Origin: Arabidopsis thaliana
Taxonomy: Eukaryota > Streptophyta > Magnoliopsida > Brassicales > Brassicaceae
Direction: 5' to 3'
NCBI RefSeq assembly: GCF_000001735.4
Contig: NC_003074.8
Span: 20,591,261-20,655,260, forward strand
DNA length: 64,000 nt
The position numbers and the translations under genes are program-made. This document shows positions 21,506 through 33,017 of this stretch, one piece after another; the stretch's first letter is position 1, and every line of letters starts with the position of its first letter. Under the pieces are notes generated by a model. That model searched no databases. It had not been told where the DNA came from and saw only the letters and a list, made by a program, of their open reading frames with translations.

Positions 21506-24470
21506 ATGAATGGCGAGGGAAAATTGGAGACTGGTGGAACTAGCGCCGCCGCCACACCAAAAGAGGAGAAGGAAGAAGAAGAAGTAGTTTCCCAGAGAGT
21601 AGTGTACATGTGGGGTTACTTACCCGGAGCTTCACCGCAACGGTCTCCTCTGATGTCACCAGTCGAAGTAAAGATTCCTCCGGCAGTCGAAAGTTCATGG
21701 AAAGATGTCTCTGGTGGTGGATGCGGTTTCGCAATGGCTACTGCAGGTGATAGAATGTTTTCAATTGAAAAGTTCTTCACATTTCGAATCAATTTCATAA
21801 AATGTTATCTGATTTGAAATCATGAGTAATTTTTTGAAGTTGAATGATATGGTTTTTGTTAAAACAGAGTCAGGGAAGCTAATTACATGGGGTTCTACAG
21901 ATGATCTAGGTCAAAGCTACGTCACATCTGGGAAACACGGGGTTAGATTTTCTTAACTTAAGTGTGAAATTTTGATTTTCTTTTCTTTGTGAAATTTGAG
22001 TTTTAGTTAGTTTCGATTTTATTGGTTTATAGGAGACTCCAGAGCCATTTCCTCTTCCTCCAGAGGTTTGTGTACAGAAAGCTGAAGCTGGATGGGCTCA
22101 TTGTGTGGCAGTAACAGGTAACATTTTCATGAGCTTACAGAGACATTTGTGTCCAAGTTCATAGCTTTAATTGTCTTATTGAATACAGAGAATCAACAAG
22201 TTTATACATGGGGATGGAGGGAATGTATACCCACTGGGAGAGTCTTCGGACAAGTAGATGGAGATTCTTGTGAAAGAAACATATCGTTCTCGACAGAGCA
22301 AGGTCAAATTTTCTTTGATTCTTTCTTGTAAATCTATCTTCTTTTTTAACATTGAGGATGAATGTGAAGGATGGTGACTCTTTTTGCAGTGAGTTCTAGT
22401 TCTCAAGGGAAAAAATCTAGTGGTGGAACGTCTTCTCAAGTTGAAGGTAGAGGTGGAGGGGAGCCAACAAAGAAAAGGAGGATTTCACCGTCAAAGCAAG
22501 CTGCTGAAAATTCATCACAGTCTGACAACATTGACCTCTCGGCATTGCCTTGCCTTGTATCGTTGGCCCCAGGAGTTAGGATTGTTAGTGTTGCTGCTGG
22601 TGGTCGTCATACTCTAGCATTATCAGGTGAGATTTTTAGCTTTTCACACACCATGTCACTAATGAGGTACATTGGTTATCAATTATGAAAAAAATATCAG
22701 TGGCGGTATCCATTAAGCTAAAGAGCTTTTGGTGTGCTATAATAATCACTTGATGCATCCTAATTTTTTTTCTGAAGTCCAGATATTGGACAGGTGTGGG
22801 GTTGGGGTTATGGAGGAGAAGGACAGCTTGGATTGGGCTCTCGTGTACGTCTAGTCTCCTCTCCTCATCCTATTCCATGCATTGAGCCTTCTTCTTATGG
22901 AAAAGCCACCAGTTCTGGTGTAAACATGAGTTCAGTAGTGCAATGCGGCCGAGTTCTTGGAAGTTATGTAAAAAAAATTGCATGTGGAGGGCGACACAGT
23001 GCTGTGATTACAGGTATTGTTCTCACCATATTGCTTTTGTGGTTAGTCATTTATTTTATGATTGTTTAAATCCAAATCACTGAAACCAACGCATTTCAAC
23101 CTTAGATAAATCTTTATACTCTGTCATCAGGATTTAGGATTTTGAAATATGATCTCATTTCCGCACTATGCCTTGGTTAAGGTTCACTTGTTAGCCTTCT
23201 CGGGGTCCTTTATATAACTATGAACAGACCCCAATAATTCTCGACCCTTTAACCTGGAAAAGATTGACAATTTGACATATCTTATCTGAGGATTTATCAC
23301 AAGAACAATACTTGCTTTGCATATAATACGAATGAGTTTTTTTGTGGACAGATACTGGAGCGCTCCTTACATTTGGTTGGGGGCTTTATGGACAGGTGAG
23401 CACGATCGATCCCTGGCTTTATTTATTACAGTATATGCTTGAAACTTGAATGAGTTAAGATTCTTGCTTCCAGCTGAACACACATGTTGAGGAAAGCTAA
23501 TCATCATAGTGTTGAACTAATTCTCAAAATGTTTTTTTATATATACCAAAACATAGATTCAACACAGGATTCAGGTTTGATAAAACATAGAATTAGGGAA
23601 AAATGCTAGTCTGCATTTAAAATAAGACTGGAAAAGATAATTGAAACTTTCATTTGTTATACATCCGCAGCTAATATTTTCACTTTCTGTTGGGTATGTG
23701 GAAGTAATTGATTTTTTTTATTTTTGTTGCTCTGTGAAGTGTGGCCAAGGAAGTACAGATGATGAACTAAGTCCTACATGTGTGTCGTCTTTGTTGGGAA
23801 TCCGAATAGAAGAAGTGGCTGCAGGTCTATGGCACACGACCTGCGCTTCATCGGATGGTGATGTTTATGCGTTTGGTGGAAACCAATTTGGCCAGTTAGG
23901 TACTGGTTGTGATCAAGCTGAGGTAAAAAATCTTGAACTATATTGTTTCCCTGGCTATTCTAGTAAATGCTAATCTGATTATTTCTAGAGGCCCTGCCAC
24001 TAAACTTGAAGTCATTTGATCTTTCAGACTCTTCCAAAACTATTGGAGGCTCCAAATTTGGAAAACGTAAACGTCAAAACCATCTCCTGCGGGGCTCGCC
24101 ACACAGCTGTAATCACAGGTAACCCATTTAACCAAAGACTAGATTCAGTTTCATGTTAGCTAGGAAAGTGATTCATCTTAAAACTTAAAAAAACTGCTCT
24201 GTGTTTTTGTTTGTTGTAGATGAAGGGAGAGTATTCTGCTGGGGATGGAACAAATACGGACAGGTAAAAAGAGAAAGACCATATGGAGTTTCTGAATTGT
24301 TATTGTCGTTCCATTGAATGACGTAGTTTGTGTCTTGTCTGAAACAGTTGGGTATAGGAGATGTGATTGACAGGAATGCACCTGCAGAGGTTAGAATCAA
24401 AGATTGCTTCCCCAAAAACATTGCATGCGGTTGGTGGCATACTCTGCTTCTAGGCCAACCAACTCTATGA
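21506..24470 (+). CDS. TCF1: TCF1, RCC1-repeat protein
   Basis: Eleven exons (21506-21746, 21868-21941, 22033-22117, 22189-22302, 22390-22626, 22783-23013, 23352-23395, 23740-23922, 24028-24118, 24220-24263, 24348-24470) join in frame to 488 residues. The protein is a seven-bladed RCC1-type propeller: blades carry W/FGxGxxGQLG variants (WGWGYGGEGQLGLG, FGWGLYGQ, FGGNQFGQLGTG, WGWNKYGQLGIG) alternating with AAGGRHTLAL, ACGGRHSAVI and CGARHTAVI. A basic, Ser-rich insertion (about residues 172-215, with KKRRISPSK) may be a nuclear localisation signal. TCF1 is known as a nuclear, cold-induced protein limiting lignin through BCB; RCC1 in general is a Ran exchange factor, which is not established here. 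Confidence 0.94.
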
Positions 24471-25127
24471 ACACATCCGAATTTTTGTTAGGGTTTAATT
24501 AGAGCAAATGCCAGATTTTTCATTCTTTTTTTTTGTTCTTTTGTCAAGCTTTGACCTTTTTCTACATACACGTAGACCTTTAGTATCGCATTGTACATAC
24601 ACAAGTCAGTTTTCATTTGTTAATTGTATGAGAAAATGAATGTTTAGCTTTTATTCATCCAACTTAGTATTATGCATGAAGTATGAACATACTATCCTAT
24701 CTCCATAAAAGAAATATGTAAATATACGATAACGAGTTAACTTATTAAAAAAACATTAACCAAACATACTATCCTAACTTAAAAATAAGAATAAAAGATG
24801 AGACTTGTATTTGTATATAAGCATAAGTAGTATAAAGTTAACCCAACATTTCCGGCTACAAATAAAAGTATAAAACATAACCATTCACCAAATGAAATTC
24901 CTTGGAGAAAAACAAGGCTCCATGGGCCATGTATACTCTTCTTCTTCTTCTTAGTCGTCCTCTAGATGCTCATACGTTCTTCATCAACTTCTTCTTCTTC
25001 ACTTTATTATCCTCTTATATGTGTGTCATAGCTGTTTCAGTAAAAGACAGCAACTCAAGCCGATTGAATATATCTAAAAACTAGTAATATGTAGTATAAA
25101 AAAAAGATTAGAAGAAGAAGAAGAAGA
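24471..25127. other. TCF1 3' flank, no gene
   Basis: AT-rich 3' flank. The open frame at 24902-25084 is a run of Leu and Phe from cttctt repeats and is not credible as a protein. Confidence 0.5.
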
Positions 25128-25409
25128 TTAACGACGATAGGATTGGTTAAGAATGATTCCAGTGGAAGAGAGTGCTCGCAGTACGTGCTCTTGGGTTTTT
25201 TGTAGCTCGCCACATGCAGAGATGGTGACAGGACCAGTGTAACCTAAATTCCGCAACTTCCGTTCTATACACTCACGGATCTGACCAGCAATCCAGCATC
25301 ATACCCACTAGGATCCGGAAAGCTGTCCATGTCCCACCATACCGACGTTTTAGCCTCCGCCTCCTCCTTGCTTAGCGCCTTCTTCGGCAGCATTATCAAA
25401 ATTGGACAT
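25128..25409 (-). pseudogene. NYN-domain nuclease remnant (N-terminal half)
   Basis: On the minus strand, three frames in turn give MSNFDNAAEEGAKQGG, then KTSVWWDMDSFPDPSGYDA, then QIRECIERKLRNLGYTGPV followed by TISACGELQKT and RALSSTGIILNQ. In this order they match the first half of the plant NYN (PIN-like) family once labelled putative endonuclease or glycosyl hydrolase: the K-T-x-V-W-W-D catalytic strand, the GYxGPVxISAxG strand and the ALSSTGI helix. At least two frame changes separate the blocks, and the second half of the domain (metal-binding Asp and the FW..DNP.P strand) does not follow, so it is a broken, truncated copy. No rescuing introns were seen. The family assignment is from memory. 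Confidence 0.65.
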
Positions 25410-25828
25410 ATAATCTCAATAATCTTCGATACGTAGCAGTTAAGGCATTTAGGGTTTCTTTCAACTTTTAACTATATACACGAAACTTATAGGCATAGCC
25501 GCATAGGCCTATTTATTTCTATTATATATGTTCTTTTTTTTTGCCTTAATACAGTTGACAATGTTTAATTTTTTGTAACATTAATTACAATAATTAGATA
25601 ATCTTGTAAAGATGAATAGAAGATAATTCATATTTTCACTAATAGTAGAAAATATTTTACTTTTATATTTTGGTTTAATGAAATTATCAAGTTTTGTAAC
25701 ATCTGTTTTACCAAAATTTCTAAAAAAATAAGAGTTACACAGCTAGTCAGTAGATCCTTTAATCCTCCCAAAATCGCCTCTTCATCTCAGGGCTTAGTTT
25801 ATCGACGATCCTGTGAGATCTCGTATAG

Positions 25829-26191
25829 GTAAATATGACTTTCTCTTCTCTTCACGGTAACGACTAACGAGCACGAATCTAATCCGTTTCCTTGACTTGT
25901 GGTGCATATGATTTTATTTCTGGAGTGGTTTTGTGCGATTTGTCTGTATTGATTTGTTTTGGCCTACGTAATTTGGGTCTTCGTTTCTAGGGTTGTGGAT
26001 TAGGGTTATGCGTTTAAAACCTTTTCAGTGATGATTGTTATTTTCCTAAATGTTTATTTTCTTTAGTTGTGAGCTTTGTCTTAATCTGGACTTGCCTACA
26101 AGAATTTACATTACTGCCGTGACATGTTCTCACAATAGATGCATGTTGTTGTGATTTTCTCTGCTTTTTCTCTTGACTATGTTCTCTACAG
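25829..26191 (+). promoter_or_regulatory. 5' UTR intron of the GMPP gene
   Basis: A donor at 25829 (ATAG|GTAAAT) and an acceptor at 26190-26191 (CTACAG) bound a T-rich stretch ending 27 bases before the ATG at 26219. Leader introns are common in plant housekeeping genes. Inferred from splice signals only. Confidence 0.45.
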
Positions 26192-26218
26192 GAAAAGGGA
26201 AGTTAGTAGTGCATCAAG

Positions 26219-27621
26219 ATGAAAGCTCTTATTCTTGTTGGAGGTTTTGGCACTCGCTTGAGACCATTGACTCTCAGTCTCCCAAAGCCGCTTGTCGATT
26301 TCGCTAATAAACCTATGATTCTACATCAGGTACTATGTTCTTTAATTAATTGATTTTGTAATTGTGGTTCTTCTTGCTATAGTGTCATGGTCTTATTTTT
26401 GTATTTTGTTGTTTATGAGCTATATGCTCTTTTAAGTGATGGGAAATGTTGTTGCAGATAGAGGCACTAAAGGCAATTGGAGTGGATGAAGTCGTCTTGG
26501 CCATTAACTACGAGCCAGAGGTAAAAAGACTTCAAGTCTTTAAAACTTTCCTTTGGAAAGCTATATTTGATTTTTTTAATAGAAGATCTTAAAATATTGT
26601 TCAATGTTGAATAATCATTCAGCAACTGCTAGTGATGTCCAAATTCTCAAACGACGTTGAGGCAACTCTCGGGATCAAGATCACCTGCTCACAAGAGACT
26701 GAGCCTTTAGGTACAGCTGGTCCTTTGGCTTTAGCCAGGGACAAACTGGTTGATGGCTCTGGCCAACCATTCTTTGTCCTTAACAGCGATGTTATTAGCG
26801 ACTACCCGCTTGAAGAGATGATTGCTTTTCACAATGCTCATGGAGGAGAGGCCTCTATAATGGTGACAAAGGTAAATTATTTTTGATGAAACCTTTAAGC
26901 ATTTGTGTTCATGTTTTTTTTACTCATTATGATATAATTGGTTTAAAAGGTAGATGAGCCTTCGAAATATGGAGTTGTTGTTATGGAAGAAGCCACAGGG
27001 AGAGTGGAAAGATTCGTCGAAAAACCGAAACTATTTGTTGGTAACAAGATCAATGCTGGGATTTATCTTCTAAATCCTTCAGTTCTTGATCGGATTGAGC
27101 TAAGACCAACATCAATAGAGAAAGAGATCTTCCCTCAAATCGCAGAAGCGGAAAAGCTCTATGCAATGCTACTTCCCGGATTCTGGATGGACATTGGTCA
27201 ACCACGAGACTACATTACTGGTCTAAGACTTTACTTAGACTCTCTGAGGAAGAAATCTCCTTCAAAGTTAGCCACTGGTCCACACATTTTGGGAAATGTT
27301 CTTGTGGATGAAACCGCAGAGATTGGTGAAGGATGTTTGATTGGCCCTAACGTTGCTATAGGCCCTGGCTGTGTTGTTGAGTCCGGGGTTAGACTATCGC
27401 ACTGCACGGTAATGCGTGGGGTACACGTGAAGAGATATGCGTGTATCTCGAGTAGTATCATTGGGTGGCACTCGACGGTCGGACAATGGGCTCGGGTCGA
27501 GAACATGTCCATACTTGGGAAAAATGTTTACGTGTGCGATGAGATATATTGTAATGGAGGGGTTGTGTTGCATAACAAAGAGATCAAATCAGACATCTTG
27601 AAACCAGATATAGTGATGTGA
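26219..27621 (+). CDS. GDP-mannose pyrophosphorylase (mannose-1-phosphate guanylyltransferase) paralogue
   Basis: Four exons (26219-26329, 26458-26520, 26623-26871, 26950-27621) join to 364 residues. The N-terminal nucleotidyltransferase shows [11 protein letters not shown] (8-18), [11 protein letters not shown] with its phosphate-binding Lys, [13 protein letters not shown] (metal site), FVEKP and [12 protein letters not shown]. The C-terminal left-handed beta-helix has hexapeptide rungs such as [13 protein letters not shown] and [17 protein letters not shown]. The enzyme makes GDP-mannose from mannose-1-phosphate and GTP for ascorbate, cell-wall and glycoprotein synthesis in the cytosol. It is a close relative of CYT1/VTC1, which from memory is 361 residues. 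All catalytic motifs are intact. NYN remnants lie on both sides. Confidence 0.93.
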
Positions 27622-27708
27622 TGACAATTTGGTTGATTTGTCCGTATTTTTCATTTTTTTGTGCGAATACGATTTCTAATTTAAAGTCATGAAAAAGTAA
27701 AATTTTCA

Positions 27709-27894
27709 ATGTTTTATAAGAGTCTAGCTCCTAGTAAGCCTTTCGACAAGTTTCCTAAGAATATCAAAGACGCTCTTGAGATTGAAGGTTATATTAGTGA
27801 TGTGTCAATCTTGACATATGATGCTGGGAATATATGTTGTTTGAAGTTAGATCTAATTAATTTATGTGTGTCTCTTGAGTTAAAAGATGTTTGA
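27709..27894 (+). pseudogene. Possible NYN-domain fragment
   Basis: The frame gives PSKPFDKFPKNIKDALEIEG then YISDVSILTYDAGN, which resembles the family segment before and through the V-S-I-x-A-Y-G strand (NIKxALExxGYxGDVSI). No catalytic strand precedes it, and the following sequence loses similarity after a stop. It is on the opposite strand to the two clearer NYN remnants. Support is similarity by eye only. Confidence 0.35.
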
Positions 27895-28302
27895 TCTAAG
27901 TGAAATCATGAGAAGAGGTCGTGATCTTGTTCCTCCTTTTTGTACGTGCCATGGCCTTGGTCGTGATTCTGAATTTTTCTTAGGTACATTGCTGACAATT
28001 GAAGGTCAGGATGTAGCAAATCAATGTATCATGCGATTTGGATTACTTAAGAAGTAAAAGAGATATCAGTCTCAGCGAGCAGATAAAACTTTTGTTCAAA
28101 ATGATCCACAGAGCAGACGTACGATTTAATCTTTCAATTAATCATACAAATACTAGGAAATGAGAAATCATTAGCAGAGATTATAAAACCTAGGGCATTG
28201 ATGGGAAAGGGATTAAAACAGCAAAACACTAAACAGAGTTTAAGAGAACAAAAACCAAAGTCTTTTGGACAGAAGAGATTATAAAAGTGAAAACCACACG
28301 CC

Positions 28303-28767
28303 CTAGCATAGCCTTCCCCGCGGTAAGCTCCCAAGCAGTGGGAGGAGCCCTGGGCACCCTTCTCCACAATATGGACAAGGAGTATCGTCGCCCTCGTCAT
28401 CTTCTTCGGATCTGAAAGTCTCTTGTTTGACACGAGATATTAGGCTACGTAATTGGATCCAATAGGCTTTCCCAAAACCATACAGTGTTTACATACGGAA
28501 TTTGCGGCGCTTCTGGTGACCAGTCATTAGCCACAACTAAGATAACATTGTAACTCATAAACATCCAACAAACTAAGATGTTCTTCGAACTTGGTCTCTC
28601 CTGGGATGCTTTTGGCGATTACCATCAGATTTGTAGATGTATAATGGGGAGCAGGATTTTCCACTGACCAAAATGCAATTTCCACTAACATCTTGTTTAG
28701 TCTCTCACTCTTACCCCCTAAAAAAATGTATATATCAGTTATCAACTAACATGTAAAATTGCACTGC

Positions 28768-28798
<31 letters not shown>

Positions 28799-28931
28799 AT
28801 ATGTAATAAAAAAGAACTAGGGTTTAAGTAAAGGACAATCACTTTTGGGTTCGAAGTCGATTACATCATCCAGACTGTCAGGTTTCTTCTCACCATAAGC
28901 AGTGATTGACACCTCACCATGATAACCTACA
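28303..28931 (-). pseudogene. NYN-domain nuclease remnant (C-terminal half)
   Basis: Minus-strand blocks in order: after an acceptor-like ttgtag, YHGEVSITAYGEKKPDSLDD; then after a TA-rich stretch KMLVEIAFWSVENPAPHY with TSTNLMVIAKSIPG; then VMSYNVILVVANDWSPEAP with VNTVWFWESLLDP; then SLISRVKQETFRSEEDDEG with TPCPYCGEGCP. These follow the family order V-S-I-x-A-Y-G, K-x-L-V-(D/E)-x-x-F-W-(A/S)-x-x-N-P-x-P, G-Y-N-V-L-L and W-x-W-x-S-L-L. The K-T-x-V-W-W-D exon is missing, the canonical I-S-G-D strand is replaced by I-A-K-S, and the blocks lie in different frames, so it is a decayed copy. A Cys-rich tail may be a former zinc finger. Confidence 0.6.
28774..28798. repeat. (AT)n microsatellite
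   Basis: About 12 AT dinucleotides, inside the spacer between two blocks of the NYN remnant. Confidence 0.9.
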
Positions 28932-29051
28932 AATCACAGAGATCGAGATCTCTGGGCATGGTGGTTTCGACGGAGATCGAGAAAACAGAAAATTAGATTT
29001 AGAAGTAAGAGGCCTATCAATGTTTTACATTTAAGCACAGTAAACATTTAA

Positions 29052-29070
29052 AGCCCAGCCTAGCCCATTA
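29052..29070. promoter_or_regulatory. Paired site II cores upstream of SEC20
   Basis: AGCCCA (29052-29057) and TAGCCCATTA (29061-29070), the reverse complement of TGGGCT-type site II elements, lie about 360 bases upstream of the SEC20 start and just before the predicted leader. Pairing at this spacing is typical of TCP-bound housekeeping promoters. Confidence 0.45.
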
Positions 29071-29421
29071 AGAGGTAAATCTAATTTGCTACGAATTCGG
29101 TTGTTAATTATTAAACCATCGGTTTAGTTCATCAAACGCAAACCAAAGCCAATAACCGAATAATTTCTCGAGAAAAAATAATGACTTTCCGGTGAAGATT
29201 TTTTTTTACGACGGCTTCTCCTGACAACGGAAGGTGTTGAGAAAGTGGCGGAATTTGATTTTGTTTCCTCTCCTCTCCTATCTAAACAAGGTCTGTTTTC
29301 GTGAGATCCAGATATTCAATTTGGATTCAAAATCGTGAATTGGGTTTTGGATTGATTTCTGTTACTGGTCTGTGTGCTTTGATCTGAATGTTGTTTCATT
29401 CTCTAGTTGTCAGATTTACTG

Positions 29422-31081
29422 ATGATGGGAATAAGCAAAACGGAGATCAATTTGCGGAGATTGCTTTCCGCTGCACCTAACCAGCAAAATCAGTCGAAGC
29501 TTATGCATGTACGTTTCTTTTGATCTTCATTATATGTAAACTATTAGTCTCGTGTTTATGTTGATGTATGAAACAAAAAATCTGCAGTATGTTGCTACAT
29601 TGAGGGAACAATTAGAACAACTCTCCGAAGAAAAAACCCCTGAAGGCCTTCCCAGGTTTACTTACTCTCTTGTTGATTCACCATTGCCATTAAAAAGATT
29701 CCTGCTTTTTGGTGTCTCTTTCTAGGATCAAGGGTTAGAGATTTGAACTGGATTGCTTCGTATTATAGTTGTTGTTCTAAAAGTACATGTTTTTTGGTGA
29801 AATACCCTTGCAACCATTATGAGAATGTGCTTATTTTCTCCTTTGATCTCTTTGTCCAGAGTTACAAAGGCTAAGGTTAATGAGTACTATGAGAAGATTG
29901 AAGCTGTTGCTTCCAAGATAGCTTCTCAAGAGGTAAGTCACCTGAACTAGAAAGGGACACTTCTTTTCACTTGTCTAGCTAGGACATTAGGCTCTTGTTG
30001 ATATGATACTTTGTTAGTTACTTCCCCAATTTTTACTAGATGTATTGGTCTCAGGAATTAGTTTCAGGAACGCACATTTTGGTTGGTTCCTGCGTAGAAC
30101 CATTGTTTAGCTGCAAGAATTTTCAAGTTTTACTTCTGTAACTTATACCAAATTTTTGATTTTTGCTAAATTTACAGCCTGAGACAGAGGTATCTGATGA
30201 ACCCTTTGCAAAAGATTCGACTAGTGGAAGCTCACCAAAAATAGAAGATGAGCCTCGAAGCCCCACTTCGCCACAGCTGAGAAGAAGAATCGTGTACGTG
30301 GAATACTAGATTCACATCCTTCTCAAGTTGTAGTAAATTCTTTCTTTTAGTACTTATCAACTTCCTTGATTGAGTTAGCCCTGCAAGTTCCAAGGAGCAA
30401 AGCTTTGATGCTGCTGATGCTGATTCATCAAAACCAATAAAACTAGACACCGCAGCTCAAGCGCACATTGACAAGCACAGGTAGATGCATTGATCACCAA
30501 GAAGAACTAGGAACTCATTTCTATCTATGCACTTTCGTTAGTAGAGAGAAAAATTTATCGCAAAGAGTAGAGCTTTATTGATTTTAATATAAGTTCAATT
30601 TTGCCACTTCATGCCAAGTTGGTGATTCATTTGATGACAGAAAGCTTCAAGAGGATCTAACCGATGAAATGGTGGTACTTGCAAGACAACTCAAGGAGAG
30701 AAGTCAAGCGATTAGTCAATCTGTGCAAAATACAGAAAAGGTGAGATGCTAACCATTTCCTCACAAAACCAATTATTCTTACTTTTTTAATCAACAACTA
30801 TGTAACAAGAGAAGAATCTATATTGGTTCATATATCCTTTTAACCGGCTTCATTGCTCCTAACATTTTTCTTTCTTTCTTTTCTTGTGGATTCATTAACA
30901 AAAGATACTTGACTCTACCGAGGAGGCCATTGAGCAAAGCCTAGCGAGCACAGGACACGCGACAACAAGAGCGACAAAGATATATTCACAAAGCTCAAAG
31001 ACAAGTTGCTTCCAGTGGCTCTTGATCTTCGCCATGATCTGTGTGTTCATAATGGTTGTTCTGTTGATCCGGGTCACATAG
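29422..31081 (+). CDS. SEC20: SEC20-type SNARE (ER, retrograde Golgi-to-ER traffic)
   Basis: Seven exons (29422-29508, 29588-29655, 29860-29932, 30178-30293, 30379-30480, 30641-30740, 30905-31081) join in frame to 240 residues. The N-terminal half is helical and charged ([44 protein letters not shown]), followed by an acidic Ser-rich linker. The SNARE-like coiled coil [20 protein letters not shown] reaches the C-terminal anchor [20 protein letters not shown]. This tail-anchored plan is that of Sec20, the Qb SNARE of the ER syntaxin-18 complex that receives COPI vesicles. A second ATG (29425) follows the first, so the N-terminus could be one residue shorter. Confidence 0.88.
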
Positions 31082-31348
31082 AAATTGTTCAGATTGTAAT
31101 ACCAAATTAGTGAAATCCAAAAAACATTTCAGTCTCTTTATCATACAGTTTGTGAAAGTTCTTTTGACTTTTGTAAATTCTGAGTTTTTGATATGTGAAA
31201 CTATACTTCTAAAAGATATGCCAGAAATCAGTACAATTTGTTTGTGAAGAGGAATTGAGAAATGAAGAATTGTAATTTAACCGGTTTGGTTTGAAGACCG
31301 GTATGATTTGGTTAGTATAGTTTGTCTTCTTCGTACACTTAAAAGTTA

Positions 31349-31357
31349 AAACCCTAA
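31349..31357 (+). promoter_or_regulatory. Telo-box (AAACCCTAA)
   Basis: A perfect telo-box about 50 bases upstream of the ATG at 31408. Telo-boxes near the start are frequent in plant genes for translation and mitochondrial or ribosomal functions. The gap from the SEC20 stop to this gene is only about 330 bases. Confidence 0.5.
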
Positions 31358-31407
31358 GGAAAGGCCAAAACCCAGAGACTGAGAGAATCCATTTTCTTTT
31401 AATCGCC

Positions 31408-32629
31408 ATGGGTTTCGCTTTGTGCATTCGTAGATCAGCTTCTACTTTAGCTTCCGTGTGTGGTCGTGTGGCTCGAGCTCAAGCCGTCTCCGCTATCGTT
31501 AATCGCTCGTCTCTTGTTCCCAAGCCATCTCTGCTTCGGCCCTTCGTCTCTCGTGGCTTTCCTTATTCGACGGCCACTGAGCCGTTAAAGTCCGATCAGA
31601 CGCTTATACAAGTGATTGACTCTGAGATCAAGGATTCTTTCGAAGCAGATGATCACGATGCGGTAATAACTGATCTTTATCACTTGATTCCTGGGAAAAT
31701 AAACGAATCTGTGGGATTTGTTTTTTTCTTGGTTTTTGATAGAGAATTGTAGAAGCAGTGTTGAAAATTGGACTGAATCTGTGAGTTTGCTTACTCTGTG
31801 GAAGCCATAAGCTTTAGTGGGAACTCATGGTTGAATCTAACTGGAGACTTTCTATGCCTTAAATCGCATTTCTTTCAGAATTTGTTGAGTAAAAGTTCAT
31901 ACATTTCGGAATTTGATCATGAACCTGTTTTGATTCTGAGCTCACACAAATTGCATGAACCTGTTTTGGTTATAAGCTTATGAGAGACTACATGGTTCTT
32001 CTGGTTATATATTTCAGGATGAAGAGACGATAGACTCTAGTGACTTTCCTTTCAAAATCGAAGATAATCCTGGACACAGGACTGTGACATTGACTAGAGA
32101 ATACAATGGAGAGCAGATTAAAGTAGAAGTAAGCATGCCTGGTCTTGCCATGGATGAAAATGAAGATGATGTGGATGACGATGAAGATGGTGATGGTCGT
32201 CATGAGAAATCGAATGAATCAAGCATTCCACTTGTTGTCACTGTGACCAAGAAGAGTGGACTTAGCCTAGAGTTTAGCTGCACTGCTTTCCCTGATGAGA
32301 TTGTCATTGATGGTTTGTCTGTGAACCGTCCAGATGATTCTTCTGAAGAACAGTTGACTTATGATGGGCCAGATTTTCAGTAAGCAACATACTGTATATC
32401 CCCTCTGTTTTAACCATATGATAACCCCAAGAAAAAACTCATATGTTGTTTCTTTCTTGTGCTTTGCAGGGAGTTGGATGAGAATATGCGCAAGTCGTTC
32501 CACAAGTTTCTAGAGACGAGAGGAATCAAAGCAAGCGCAACGGATTTCTTGTATGAGTACATGATGAAGAAAGATAGCAGAGAGTACTTACTATGGTTGA
32601 AGAAGCTCAAAACCTTTGTCCAAGAATGA
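31408..32629 (+). CDS. Mitochondrial p32/MAM33 (mitochondrial glycoprotein) family protein
   Basis: Three exons (31408-31662, 32018-32379, 32470-32629) join to 258 residues. The N-terminus is an Arg/Ser/Ala-rich presequence with almost no acids (MGFALCIRRSASTLASVCGR to about residue 50). The MAM33 fold follows: FPFKIEDNPGHRTVTLTREY, an acidic loop DEDGDGRHEKSNES, PLVVTVTKKSGLSLEFSC and DEIVIDGLSV. It ends with the long helix pair ELDENMRKSFHKFLETRGI and DFLYEYMMKKDSREYLLWLK. The family forms acidic doughnut-shaped trimers in the mitochondrial matrix, linked to oxidative phosphorylation and mitoribosome assembly; no glycosylation is implied by the old name. Confidence 0.92.
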
Positions 32630-33017
32630 AGGAGACACGCTTAAGTAGAGTAAGAGCTAGATTGTTTTATGTTTGCAGATTTCATTTGTAATGACTTTTG
32701 AGTTCACAATGGGGTTTTGAATGTGAAATGCCGATTTGTATCTTTGTCTAGACCACAAATTAGAAAAAATATAACTTATTCTGCATGGAGAAATGATACA
32801 AATAGTTGTGGTAAATCAAAGGTTGTGGACATGTATGGAGCTTTTTTGACATGAAGAGAAGCTGCTAAACATTTCACTATTATCAAAGACCACTTAAGTA
32901 ATGAGATCTTCTTATGATGGTACAAACCTCAAGGAACACTATATCCTATGTAAAAGGGGGAAAAAACTTCAATCATAATTGTAAAACATAATATGACATC
33001 AGCAGAGAAAGAGAGAA
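32630..33017. other. Convergent 3' ends, no gene
   Basis: 3' flanks of the MAM33-type gene (+) and P5CS2 (-). No coding frame or repeat seen. Confidence 0.55.

Noticed and set aside
24902-25084. 60-codon frame rich in Leu and Phe
   Set aside because: Produced by ctt repeats; no conserved feature.
28134-28433. 99-codon minus-strand frame
   Set aside because: Overlaps the NYN remnant tail in another frame; the frame with the Cys-rich motif fits the family better.
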